From Neovahlkampfia damariscottae (lineage: Eukaryota > Heterolobosea > Selenaionea > Neovahlkampfiida > Neovahlkampfiidae): a stretch of 64,000 bases of DNA. Positions 1 to 9,165 of the stretch are shown one piece after another. The stretch covers positions 19,302-83,301 of the forward strand of contig JABLTG010000088.1 in assembly GCA_016618085.1 (NCBI GenBank). Direction: 5' to 3'. The translations under genes and the position numbers were made by a program. The stretch's first letter is position 1; the number at the start of each line of letters is the position of its first letter. Under the pieces are notes generated by a model. That model was not told the DNA's origin. It saw only the letters and a program-made list of their open reading frames with translations, and ran no database searches.

Positions 1-63
1 TTGATGAAAGAACTTGATGAAGCAATTGCATACTCGAAGAATGTCAATTCAATTTTCCAATAA
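1..63 (+). CDS. 3' end of an unidentified protein-coding gene (partial)
   Basis: The first 63 bases read as one open frame in phase with base 1. They give a 20-residue tail that ends in NVNSIFQ followed by TAA at 61-63. The gene lies mostly outside the window, so its product cannot be named. It converges with the zinc-finger gene that ends at 179, and a short hairpin lies between them. The codon composition matches the neighbours, but an open frame this short could occur by chance. Confidence 0.4.
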   Translation: MMKELDEAIAYSKNVNSIFQ

Positions 64-139
64 ACTTTTTTATGGACATTCAGAGCATTTTTTGTTCAGA
101 TGTAAATTATATTTTTATTCCAATGCTCAAGGAATATTA

Positions 140-164
140 ATTCAATAACCATTTTTTATTGAAT
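140..164. repeat. Short perfect inverted repeat between convergent genes
   Basis: ATTCAATAA at 140-148 is followed by a short loop and the exact complement TTATTGAAT at 156-164. It sits between the stop codons of two convergent genes and could form a hairpin in either transcript. In such AT-rich DNA a 9-bp inverted repeat may be chance, so a role in 3'-end formation is only inferred. Confidence 0.35.
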
Positions 165-178
165 ATTTGGTTATGATT

Positions 179-1121
179 TTATTTTTTGGACATTTTGTGG
201 TTAGATTTATGCTTTCCATTGGATTTATTTGATTTATAACATTTTTGGCATAAATCATAATCTGAACAAACAGTACAATGAAATCTATGATTTTTTTGGA
301 TGATATCTGAACAAAAATCGCACATTGCAATCATTACATTTTTTGGTTTTAAATCATTTTCATAAATGAACGATTTTCCATCCAATGAATCATAAATATC
401 CAAAAAAAGTTCAAAATTCAAAATTGGTTTGTCTGAAATCAAAAATGAAAAAAAATAAATTTCAAACTGATAAAATTTTCAACTAAATCTTCTTTTGTAT
501 GATTATTACTTCCTAAAAATCGAATCGAGTTCAAAAAGTCAACAGCAAAGGTAAAACAATTGTTATTCAAAGAATGATATTTTTTTCCGTTTTTAACACT
601 AAAAATGAGTTAGTTTTTAATCTCAATTCATCTAACCAGTTATTTGTGAAATCTTCTAGAAGTAAATCCCATTCATTATCTGTCAAATGATTTTTCTGAA
701 TTGGATCATCTGGAATTGGAATATTGATACACCAATCCCAACCTGTTTTATCACATCTGTAACCACAATCATCAAAATTACAAACCATTCCTTTGCTACT
801 TGAAACTCCAACATGCAGTAATGAACTTCTTGTGTATTTTTTCATTGGACCAAAAGTACATTTTACAAGTAAACTCCGAGGTTGCACATATTCTTTTAAA
901 TTGGATTTTAATTTGATTCTTTTTTCTTTAATAATTTTTTTTTTGCAATTTGGACATTCTGTCAAATTGAGAAAATGAAAAAATTTTTTTGAACAATTCA
1001 CACAATCAGATGATAGAATTATTGAGTTACAAAATATGAGATTGTGGTCAGTTTTTGTTTTTTTTTGTTCTTTTAGAGATTCTTCAATGGCAAGACGTAC
1101 CTGTTCTTCTTCACTCAACAT
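179..1121 (-). CDS. UIM / MKRN2OS-like / ZZ zinc-finger fusion protein
   Basis: Three exons on the minus strand: 1121-637, 598-468 and 432-179. They are joined by introns of 38 nt (599-636) and 35 nt (433-467) and give about 289 residues in one frame. The N-terminus EEEQVRLAIEESLKEQ is a ubiquitin-interacting motif. A treble-clef-like CVNCSKKFF...CPNCKKK follows. The centre (FGPMKKYTRSSLLHVGVS, then KTGWDWCI and the NNNCFTFAVDFLNS block) resembles the vertebrate MKRN2 opposite-strand protein family (DUF4796). The C-terminus has CDFCSDII...FHCTVCSDYDLCQKC, a ZZ zinc finger. The UIM and ZZ suggest ubiquitin or N-degron recognition, which is inference. The ATG at 1121 is preferred because a GATTGG box lies just upstream, while the longer frame would start with TTG. 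Confidence 0.7.
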
Positions 1122-1391
1122 CTCTTTTTGTGAGGTCAACCAATCAGAGGTATTTATTATAAAAAGACTTTCACTTTATCTTTTTGGTTGAAATATACTT
1201 CATGTTTTTGTTAAGTCAGTCAATCAATTTGTTCCACCAATAAAAACATGTCACATCTTCCCAATCATCAGCAGTTTTTTCGTTCAACTTGATTCACTTG
1301 GATGAAAATCAATTTATTGATTATTTTTCTTTTTATCACCTTATGTACAGTATGACTACTGATTTTTTTTTCCACCAATCATTTATTAACA
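1122..1391. promoter_or_regulatory. Divergent intergenic region with two CCAAT-type boxes
   Basis: This 270-bp spacer separates the UIM/ZZ gene on the minus strand from the kelch gene on the plus strand. CCAATCA at about 1140-1146 faces the former and CCAATCA at about 1375-1381 lies 11 bases before the kelch ATG. The middle also holds ATCAATTTGTTCCACCAAT-like sequence. No RNA gene or third coding frame is visible. Confidence 0.5.
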
Positions 1392-2451
1392 ATGAGTGTA
1401 CAGATGAAAAACAGTGTTTCAATTTCAGACCTACCTGATTATAAATGGACAAAAATAGAAAACTTATCAAATGAATTACATCATACTCATGCTGCTTTTC
1501 ATTTTGAAAGCAAATTTTATTTTTTTTGTGCAACAAATCAAATTAAATATTTTAACAATTTAACTTTGGTGTTTATCTATGATGAAATAACCAAAAAATC
1601 AAAAAGAATATTTGTAAATACACCAAATACATGTTCTCATCACATTGGAACACGACACAAAAATTTCATTTATTTATTTGGTCATACAACTCTTAAATTT
1701 GATACAGAAAAATTAAAATTCATACAAATGAATGAAAAAGATCTACCAGAACCATCACAATATAGATGTCTTGCCAATGTTGGAAATAAGTGCTACATCT
1801 TTGGTGGTCAATTGTCGTCCAATTTTTTTATCAGAGATGAGACGCTTTTCAACCATTTATATGAATTTGATTTTGATAAAGAAGTATGGAATTTGATAAA
1901 ACCTGTTGGTGATATCATTCCAAAAGAACGAAGATATTCTTCAATGGTTTCAAAAAATGAAAATTTGTATATTTTTGGAGGAAGAGATCATGATACTAGA
2001 TTTAATGATCTTTGGAAATACAATACAATAACTAATAGATGGAATGAAATCCATCCAAATGGAAATTTAATTCCATGCAAAAGAGCAGCTCATTCAATGA
2101 TTATGAAAGAATTTTCAATTTTCATCTTTGGAGGAAATGGTGGAGATATGAGTAAGTAATTAAATGATTAATACAAAAGATAATGAATTATTTGAATTTG
2201 ATATTCTGAAGAATGAGTGGAAATTGATTGATGTAACAGGATCTATTCCTTCTAGGTATTGGCATGTCTCATTTTTAGACGAAATGAAAAATGAAATGTT
2301 TGTAAATGCAGGATGGACGAATGATGATGATTCTTATTTTTCTGATCTTCTTTGCATCAAGTTACCACCAAAACGAACAAATATTCAAGAATTAATATTT
2401 CAAAAAGCGATTATTGAAGGCTTGTATTTCGAAGATATTTTAATAAAATAA
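1392..2451 (+). CDS. Kelch-repeat protein
   Basis: Two exons, 1392-2151 and 2180-2451, are joined across a 28-nt GTAAGT...AAAG intron (2152-2179) and give 343 residues. The protein has successive kelch blades with the usual FGG motif and a downstream Trp: CYIFGGQLS, LYIFGGRDHDTRFNDLW, FIFGGNGGDM and a final NEMFVNAGW blade. A six-bladed beta-propeller is likely. Kelch proteins without BTB or F-box domains act as scaffolds, and no catalytic residues are visible. Without removal of the intron the frame stops at TAA 2158, just after blade four. A CCAATCATT box lies 11 bases before the ATG. Confidence 0.8.
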
Positions 2452-2521
2452 AGTTTTTTTTCTGACTTCAAATTTAAATTTACTCTTGATTGGATTCATG
2501 TTAATTGGACAATTTCTAACT

Positions 2522-2805
2522 ATGAGTAGTTTCACAGAGCTTGAAGTTTCTTGTCATGATTCACCTGATGATTGTTTTATAATATTGTATGATAAAGTTT
2601 ATGATGTCACAGATTGGATAGATGAACATCCAGGTAACTTTATTATTTGTTTATTTTTTTGAACTTTGAAAAAGGTGGAGCTGAATTAGTCACTGATGAT
2701 GCCGGAAGAGATGCAACAGAAACATTTGAATCTGCAGGACATGCTATAACAGGACACCATTTGAAATTCATGGAACAGTTTTACAAAGGAAATTTAGAAA
2801 AATAG
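2522..2805 (+). CDS. Small cytochrome b5-domain protein
   Basis: Exons 2522-2633 and 2675-2805 are joined across a 41-nt intron (2634-2674) and give an 80-residue single-domain cytochrome b5. The intron splits the heme-ligand motif HPGG (exon 1 ends HPG). The second heme histidine is in the ...AGHA... segment (TFESAGHAITGHH). There is no membrane anchor, so it should be a soluble electron carrier. The ATTGGAC box about 15 bases upstream and the fit to the domain start support the ATG at 2522. The gene is too short to show as one long open frame and is easily missed. Partners could include the NCB5OR-like reductase at 11724-12914, but that protein has its own b5 domain. Confidence 0.8.
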
Positions 2806-3031
2806 ATTTTTTTAAAATACAAATGATTTTAGCTTTCACTTGTTCACTTGAAGTTTTTTTTTAAATTTTTTCTCACTAAAATTTAATTTCATTTTGCGTT
2901 GAGAAAATCCGCAGAAAAAAATTAATTATGGATAATGCCAAAGAATGTCAAAAAATAATTCAACGAAATTCCATCCAAATGAGTTTTCAGTGAAAGAAAA
3001 GAAATAGATTTTGGCGCAGAATGAAAGCACT

Positions 3032-3436
3032 TTATTGTTTTTTTTTTGGTTCCCAAAGTTCGATTTTCTTTCCATCAACATCAATAATCCAACCAAAATT
3101 TCCATAAGATTCTCTCATAATATCACCAACTTGTTCAATCCCTTTATTTTTCAATTCAACCATTAATTCATCTAAATTTTCAACGATATAATTTATCATG
3201 AACTCTTGTTTTGAAGGATTAAAGTATTCAGTGTCATCTTTAAATGGTGACCATTGTGTTCCTCCTGATTTTTTTTCTTCTGATTTGAAATCCCAGAAAA
3301 ACATTTTGCCATATGAGTCAGTTTCCATGTTGAAATGTTCATCATACCATTTTTTTGTTTTTTCTGGATCCTTGCATTTGTAAAAGATCCCTCCAATCCC
3401 AATAATTTTTCCTTTTTTCTCTTCGGTTGTGGACAT
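3032..3436 (-). CDS. Glyoxalase/bleomycin-resistance (VOC) fold protein
   Basis: Intronless gene of 134 residues. It begins GKIIGIGGIFYKCKDPEKTK KWYDEHF and ends with DVDGKKIELWEP, the pattern of a VOC-superfamily domain. The terminal KIELWEP carries the metal-binding Glu position typical of glyoxalase-like proteins. Related stand-alone proteins include glyoxalase I and many uncharacterised VOC proteins, so the substrate cannot be told. The ATG at 3436 is preferred: the longer frame begins with TTG, and an ATTGG box ends 5 bases before this ATG, which implies a very short leader. Confidence 0.75.
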   Translation of the reverse strand: MSTTEEKKGKIIGIGGIFYKCKDPEKTKKWYDEHFNMETDSYGKMFFWDFKSEEKKSGGTQWSPFKDDTEYFNPSKQEFMINYIVENLDELMVELKNKGIEQVGDIMRESYGNFGWIIDVDGKKIELWEPKKKQ

Positions 3437-3581
3437 TTCTTCCAATAAATTGAAGCTTCTAAATTAAAGGCCAATGGAAATCAAACGTTTTTTAAATTTT
3501 TCTAGTTTTGCAACAAATCTTTTGTTTTTGAAGAAATAAAAATTGAAGCTTGTTTTTTTTTTTTCAAAGAAAAAAATTGAT

Positions 3582-3881
3582 TTATTTTTGTAATCCTTCA
3601 ATTGTTTTTTGTAAAGTTTCTACTTGTTTTTTTAATTCATCAATTTGTGAGTTTGATTTTTCAACATGTTGGTGAACAGTTTTTTTAATTTCTGTATGTT
3701 GGTCTTTATGTTCTTCATGTTGTTCTTCTAATCTTTTTAACTTTTGTTGGTATTCAACTTTAGCAATGTACTCATCTTCAATTCTTTTTTCTGATTCATT
3801 CATGATATGTCTTGATGAATAACTAAGGTATTGTGGTTTAACTTGAGTTTTTAAAGTTCTCTTTAACACGTTTTTGAGCAT
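3582..3881 (-). CDS. Mitochondrial IF1-like ATPase inhibitor (coiled coil)
   Basis: 99 residues in one exon. The N-terminus MLKNVLKRTLKTQVKPQYLS is basic, hydroxylated and free of acidic residues, as in mitochondrial presequences. The segment NESEKRIEDEYIAKVEYQQ then runs into a long coiled coil rich in K, E, Q and H. IF1 proteins have a short inhibitory helix followed by a His-rich coiled coil that mediates pH-dependent dimerisation at F1 (family knowledge). This protein matches in length, targeting and His-containing coil (EEHKDQH, VHQHVEK). Another small mitochondrial coiled-coil protein is possible. The ATG at 3881 is chosen because the longer frame lacks an upstream ATG, and CCAATAAAA lies about 20 bases before it. 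Confidence 0.55.
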   Translation of the reverse strand: MLKNVLKRTLKTQVKPQYLSYSSRHIMNESEKRIEDEYIAKVEYQQKLKRLEEQHEEHKDQHTEIKKTVHQHVEKSNSQIDELKKQVETLQKTIEGLQK

Positions 3882-4008
3882 TTTTGAAAAATTGATTTTA
3901 TTGGTCAAAAAAAAAAAAAACACCAAATTTAGAAAAGAAAAGAAAATATTCGAATTTTCAAATTATATTTAAATTTCAATATAAACTTAGTAAAATCATC
4001 AAATGATC

Positions 4009-5800
4009 TTAATCACAATCAATTTCATCTTTTTCGAAGAAATTTATTGGTGTTTCATTTTCTTCAATGATTTCGTCTTCATTTTTCAATTTGAATTTCA
4101 AAACAAATTGCTTCACCTTCTCTGATTGTTTATGAATTTGAACTTTTTCCATCTATTCAAAAAAAAATAAAAAAAATAAAAAAAAGTACAATATCATTCA
4201 ACAAATTTGAATCAATTTCATTCAAAAATTTGACATCAAAATTTTTTTCAACAATAAACTCCAAAAGAGTTGGATATAACTCAAATTCATATTGATTATA
4301 AATCTTCAAAATTTCCTTCTTTAAAATATTTTGTGAATTTTCATTCAATTTCAAAAAAATCTTTAAATGATTAAATACTAATATCTTTAAATGAGGTTCC
4401 GAGTTTTGAAGTGAATTTAATAATAAATCACTCAATTCATCTTCATTTTTATAAATTTTTTTTTTTATGATTGTTTGAATTGCAGATGATCTAACATAAC
4501 AATCTTGATCATTGACACTTTTGATTAACAATAGATTCATTTTATCTGATGTTTTGAAATTTGAATTTTCACATTGTTTGATGAATTCACAAGCAGATTC
4601 TCTTATTTCCCAATTCAAATTTTCAAAACTATCTTCAATAATTTTATTAATTCTATCATCCACTATTGAATGTTTTATCAATAAATTTAATGATTGTGAA
4701 TAAATTCTGGAGTTGTTTTGTTGACAAAATGAGATTAATAACTCAATAATTTCTTTAGGAATTCTTGATGACTTTTCAAGTAATTTCAAACAACTAATTA
4801 CAATTTTTTGATTGAAATGTGATTTTTTAGCACTAATTATCATTAAATCAAATGATTTTTCACTGAATGGTAAATTACATAAAGATAAAATCACATCAAA
4901 AGATTTCTTTGAATTTAAATTATTTTTCCATTCTTTTAACAAATCTTCAACTAAATCTGTTTTTATAGAATCTAAATATTTTATATTAATCGATTGAATA
5001 AGTTGATGAACACATTTTTTATCAATTTTGATCATATCGATAATTTTCAAAATTTCAATTTTTTCAATATTCATGTGATGAGTTAAAAAACATAAAATTT
5101 GAATAGATTTTAATAAGTTGATCTCATTTTCAATATAAAACAATAATTTATCAATGAATCCAAATTTCTTGATGATTTCAATTTTCTTATTACTTGCAAG
5201 AGAATTCAACATATCCATGAAATAATTGGATGAATTTTTATGTAAAAAATCAATCATTTCTGATATATCTGATTCATTTAAATATGAATAAATAGTTATA
5301 AAAAATTTGTATGATTCATTTCTGACATATTGATTCTTATCATTTAAACCATTTTTTAAAATATCAAAACCTGAATTGGAAAGAATCCAATCTCTTCCAA
5401 TCTGATGACTTTGACAAATTTTGATTATTGAATTGATTGAAGCAATTTTTAAAAGTGAAAAATCTTTTGGATCACATTCAAAAAAAATAATTTTTTTTAA
5501 ATTATCTGTCTGGAGGAATTCCGTGAAATTATTTTCTTCTTGGCAATATATACCTAAAATACGAATGCAAGTTGACATTACAAAAGGTTTTTGAGGTTTT
5601 AATCCTTCCAAAATATAATCTAATCCATTAATTAAATTAAAAATAGTTTTTCCGTTTTCAGTTGAATAAATCTCTTCAAAATATTCAACAAAAGCACTAT
5701 ATCTTGATTTATCTTCGCATTCAAGTGATTGTAATTCTTCTACAAAATGGTTCAAATTCAACAACAACGTCTTCTCCAAACATGTTTTTTGTTTTTTCAT
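4009..5800 (-). CDS. HEAT-repeat protein, BRAT1-like (alternative: PSMD5-like)
   Basis: Exon 1 (5800-4190) and a short last exon (4152-4009) are joined in phase 0 across a 37-nt intron (4153-4189) and give about 584 residues. The protein is an alpha-helical solenoid. The N-terminal half (TCLEKTLL, then MSTCIRILGIYCQEENNF and GRDWILSNSGFDILK) reads like the N-terminus of BRAT1, the partner of the Integrator nuclease INTS11. PSMD5, a proteasome assembly HEAT protein of similar size, is the main alternative. The separate last exon encodes a charged tail ending EKDEIDCD. A C-terminal Cys-containing tail would suit BRAT1, whose tail is reported to reach the INTS11 active site (from memory). The gene shares a 23-bp promoter with the glycosyltransferase. 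Confidence 0.5.
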
Positions 5801-5823
5801 TTTGATTGGACAATTGCAATAGA
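5801..5823. promoter_or_regulatory. 23-bp bidirectional promoter with one ATTGGAC box
   Basis: Only 23 bases separate the ATG of the HEAT-repeat gene (minus, 5800) from the ATG of the glycosyltransferase (plus, 5824). The spacer is TTTTGATTGGACAATTGCAA plus three bases. It contains one GATTGGAC, which reads as GTCCAAT on the other strand. Both transcripts must start within or beyond this spacer, so leaders are extremely short or each promoter extends into the opposite gene. Confidence 0.6.
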
Positions 5824-7980
5824 ATGTTTGGTGGTTTCGAAACAGTGAAGAAGTTGAAAAACCAAAAAATAATCTCCTGGTTTTTACTTGGAATATTATT
5901 CTTTTGTTTTTTTTTGCTGCTGATACACCTCAGACAAGACAAAATAAATCAGAAAACTTTGAACTTAAAAACTGAAACAACTTTTAGCATCAATAAACCA
6001 ATGATTGTACATATAACAAGAGAAAATCCAACAAATTATCCATATTCAAATCATTTAACAAAGGTTACTTCTTTAGCAAAATCTCAGTTATCAAAGAATT
6101 TTGATGTTTCAATTATTCTTCCACGATATACTTCAAACATTCAATTTTTCAGAGATGAAAAAAAAATAACTGAAATTAATTGGAATCATGAAAAAATATC
6201 TGTTTATCTCGTTAAATATGGAGAAATCAAGTTCTATAGAATTGGACATGGTGTGAAAATGCCATTAGATACAATTTGGGATTCAAAAGAAAAAACTTTC
6301 AAAGAAAAAAGCTTAAGAGAATTATTCTTCAGTATATGCACAACCAAACTTATTTTACAAATATATCTAGGAGAGTTGAAATTTGAAAAACACAAACTAC
6401 CAAGAAATATTGAATATGTTCATATTCATGGAGCTATTGATGGATTGATTGGTTTACAATTGAAGAAATACATGGGATCTGAATTACGACCTTCAATAAT
6501 CTTAACACTACATGGTAATGATATATATCATGATAAATTGATTGCTATTGAATATCTAGATCAATTTCAAGTTAGTGTTGTCTCTGTATATCCTATTTTC
6601 CCTTCAACATCTGTTTCAACTTTAAAAATAGGTTTATCGGTTGCGGATGCTATTACTTGTACTTCAGTTTCATTATATAATGAATTGATCTATGGATCAA
6701 TTGATTTCAAATATCGTGATATTTTGATGAAATTAAACGAACAGGAATTATTTATTGGAATTCCATTTGCTGTTTCAGATGAATTATCATTATCCAATGT
6801 CGCATATCGACTTGGTGTTTCAACAAGTGAAGAAGTTAGTTCATTAAAAGAAACTGCAAAAACGTACATTTTTAATAACAAAATTATTCAAGATGATAAA
6901 TTACCATTAGTTATTTATATTTCTGGAGTTGATTCAAAAGAGAGTTTTGATTTGTTCAAATACATTCCTAAATTATCAACAGAAATTAAATTCAATTTTT
7001 TGATTTTGAGAAATTCAGAAAGACAAGAAATGACGAAACAAAATTTTGAAGAATTACAAAAAATACACAATCACCAAAATATAAAATTACTTGATATTGA
7101 AACTTCAATGAAACATGGATTGGCTATTAGAGCTGCTGCTGATTTTGTTTTTAGTCCTTCAATGATTGCTGGAAATTCTATGAACGTCGCAGAATTGCAG
7201 TCTTTTGGAGTTATTCCAATTTGTACAAAGTCAGGAGGTCATAAAGATCTCGTTAGCACCAATAAGAACAAACAAAATGGTTATTTATTTAAAAAGGGAA
7301 ATAGAGAACACGATACTTATTCAAATATGAGATTTGCATTTCTAGAAGCTATTGGAAAATGGAATCGAATGACAACGAAAGAAAAAAATCGAATTCGGAA
7401 ATTAAATTATGATTCTACAATCTACTGGAGTAGCAATAACAACCCTTTAAATGATTTTTTGAACCTCTATAAACACTCAGAAAGACATGTTTCAAGGAGT
7501 GAAAATTCAGAAGAGAATTTTAAAGATCAATTTTATAGTCAGAATTTCGTTCAAAATTCATTATTTGATCCAAGTTTGAAATCTTGGATGCCTTATTTTG
7601 TTGGTTTTGAGTATTCAAAAGAGAATGGAATAAAATTGACATCTAACGAAGGGAAAGCAGGAGCTACTCAAATAGTTCGTTTGGACCAAAATTATCCAAG
7701 AAAAGTAGTAATTGGAGGTTGGAGTCGTGCTGAATTTGTATCTGGTGATTCTGACGCAAATTATGCCATTACTGCAGACATTAACTTTCGTGACAAAACA
7801 GTTGCAAAGAATTTTTTTATTCCATTTTCCACTGGAACACATGGATGGGAATTGAAATATTATTCGATCAGTTTTGAAAAACCAATTCAAAATATAATTT
7901 TGACTCTTTTATTTCACGATCATACTGGAACTGTTTATTTTGATAGAATTTATGTTGTTGAAGAATTTGAGAGAAAATAA
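5824..7980 (+). CDS. Type II membrane GT-B glycosyltransferase with C-terminal beta-sandwich-like domain
   Basis: Intronless, 718 residues. A short cytosolic tail is followed by a single membrane segment (SWFLLGILFFCFFLLLIHL, about residues 20-40), then a lumenal catalytic region. IVHITRENPTNYPYSNHLTK and DVSIILPRY resemble the start of GT4/GT5 glycosyltransferases. VHIHGAIDGLIGLQLKK and LTLHGNDIYHDK match the donor-domain pattern of starch-synthase-like enzymes. VFSPSMIAGNSMNVAELQSFG is the conserved C-lobe motif with its acidic residue near the nucleotide sugar. The last 120 residues (ending TGTVYFDRIYVVEE) look like a carbohydrate-binding jelly-roll. A Golgi or ER glycan enzyme is likely, with unknown donor and acceptor. 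The ATG at 5824 is used because the frame's earlier start is TTG inside the promoter box. Confidence 0.65.
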   Translation: MFGGFETVKKLKNQKIISWFLLGILFFCFFLLLIHLRQDKINQKTLNLKTETTFSINKPMIVHITRENPTNYPYSNHLTKVTSLAKSQLSKNFDVSIILPRYTSNIQFFRDEKKITEINWNHEKISVYLVKYGEIKFYRIGHGVKMPLDTIWDSKEKTFKEKSLRELFFSICTTKLILQIYLGELKFEKHKLPRNIEYVHIHGAIDGLIGLQLKKYMGSELRPSIILTLHGNDIYHDKLIAIEYLDQFQVSVVSVYPIFPSTSVSTLKIGLSVADAITCTSVSLYNELIYGSIDFKYRDILMKLNEQELFIGIPFAVSDELSLSNVAYRLGVSTSEEVSSLKETAKTYIFNNKIIQDDKLPLVIYISGVDSKESFDLFKYIPKLSTEIKFNFLILRNSERQEMTKQNFEELQKIHNHQNIKLLDIETSMKHGLAIRAAADFVFSPSMIAGNSMNVAELQSFGVIPICTKSGGHKDLVSTNKNKQNGYLFKKGNREHDTYSNMRFAFLEAIGKWNRMTTKEKNRIRKLNYDSTIYWSSNNNPLNDFLNLYKHSERHVSRSENSEENFKDQFYSQNFVQNSLFDPSLKSWMPYFVGFEYSKENGIKLTSNEGKAGATQIVRLDQNYPRKVVIGGWSRAEFVSGDSDANYAITADINFRDKTVAKNFFIPFSTGTHGWELKYYSISFEKPIQNIILTLLFHDHTGTVYFDRIYVVEEFERK

Positions 7981-8049
7981 ATATTTCATTCTTCGGATAA
8001 TTACTCTTTTTTTTTTGACCAATCATTTAACTTTATTCTGAAACTGACA

Positions 8050-8694
8050 ATGGATTCACTTGATGTTTTGTATATAATATTTTTTTGGTTCTCCGGTCCT
8101 ATATGGTTGATAATGTTATTTCTACCTTTTTGGAGAGGCACCATTCATATTGTACAGTCTCATGCAGTTTCAGGAATCATGTGTGTATTGTACACAGTTT
8201 TTTTTATATTAAGTTTTTTTTTGAATACTGATACTCAAAGTTCAAATGTATCAGGTTCTTTATTTGACTTACCAGGCTTTCAAAAATTGATGCAAAATAA
8301 ATACACAGCACTCACAGTTTCACTTCATTATTTACTTTTGGATTTGCTGATTGGAATTTGGATTTTTTTGAATAGTAGAAAGCATCAAATACCTCATTTA
8401 TTCATGATAATTATTTTACCAATCACTGCTGCTGCATCTCCAATTGGATTATCTATTTATTTGGTTTTGAGATTTTTGTTGACAAGAGAATATCGAATTT
8501 TTGATGAACATGAAGTTAAGAACAAAACATTTTGTTTCTTAGATGAAAATCTTTTGGAAAATGGAAAAATTAATTGGTTTTTCTTTTTAACCGTTTGGGT
8601 AGGAACAATTGAATTTTGGAAAAAAGTTTTATTTTTGGATAAACTGAAAAAAAAAGATGAAAACTTACCACTTGAATCAAATCATAGTGAATAA
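8050..8694 (+). CDS. ABA4-like (DUF4281) membrane protein
   Basis: 214 residues, single exon. There are four to five hydrophobic segments, including GPIWLIMLFLPFW near the start. The core HYLLLDLLIGIWIFLNSR followed by IPHLF and SPIGLSIYLVLRFLL matches the signature of ABA DEFICIENT 4-like proteins: a His-Tyr-Leu...Asp-Leu membrane helix, then a Pro-Gly-rich turn and a Leu-Leu-Arg end. In plants ABA4 is needed for neoxanthin formation. Many non-photosynthetic organisms carry homologues of unknown function, so no carotenoid role is claimed. CCAATCATTTAAC lies about 30 bases before the ATG. The gene ends 8 bp from the stop of the convergent DUF4116 gene. Confidence 0.7.
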   Translation: MDSLDVLYIIFFWFSGPIWLIMLFLPFWRGTIHIVQSHAVSGIMCVLYTVFFILSFFLNTDTQSSNVSGSLFDLPGFQKLMQNKYTALTVSLHYLLLDLLIGIWIFLNSRKHQIPHLFMIIILPITAAASPIGLSIYLVLRFLLTREYRIFDEHEVKNKTFCFLDENLLENGKINWFFFLTVWVGTIEFWKKVLFLDKLKKKDENLPLESNHSE

Positions 8695-8702
8695 ATACAG
8701 CT

Positions 8703-9143
8703 TTATCGAAATCTGAAAAACAAATTTTCTGTATGGATTTGTGTGAAAAATCGAAAGTATTTTTTTGATTTCCAGAATAATTCAATGTCTCGTTGAACTT
8801 CTACTGAAGAGAGATGAAAGATACTTGGATTAATGCTCAGTGCATCCAACACAAAATTTTTGTCGTTCCTTAATTCTTCAGAAGCGGCAAAAAAAACATT
8901 TCCTTTGAATTTTACAGCTTCAAGAACAATTTTCTTATTATTTTTAAGATTTTCAGAAGCTGAAAATAGAGCAACACCATCATTTTTAACGGCTTCCATC
9001 ACAATAGTTGGATTATTTTTTAACTCATCAGATGCATACCATAATTGAGTTCCTCTTTGTTTTACTCTTTCCAAAACACTGTTGTAATTTGTAAAGTCAA
9101 TTGGAATTATTTTTTTCTGTTGTTTTTTCATAGATTTGTTCAT
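8703..9143 (-). CDS. DUF4116-repeat protein
   Basis: 146 residues from the ATG at 9143; the longer frame starts with TTG. It contains at least three tandem copies of a motif of about 24 residues of the type ...LKNNPTIVMEAVKNDGVALF SASENLKNNKKIVLEAVK. This is the DUF4116 repeat, abundant in protists and giant viruses and of unknown function. The repeats probably stack as short helical pairs. Its promoter boxes (CCAATAAA and CCAATTCAC) lie in the last bases and 3' flank of the MFS transporter gene only 22 bp away, so the two transcription units overlap. Confidence 0.75.
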   Translation of the reverse strand: MNKSMKKQQKKIIPIDFTNYNSVLERVKQRGTQLWYASDELKNNPTIVMEAVKNDGVALFSASENLKNNKKIVLEAVKFKGNVFFAASEELRNDKNFVLDALSINPSIFHLSSVEVQRDIELFWKSKKYFRFFTQIHTENLFFRFR

Positions 9144-9165
9144 TTGTGAATTGGATAAATAAAAT

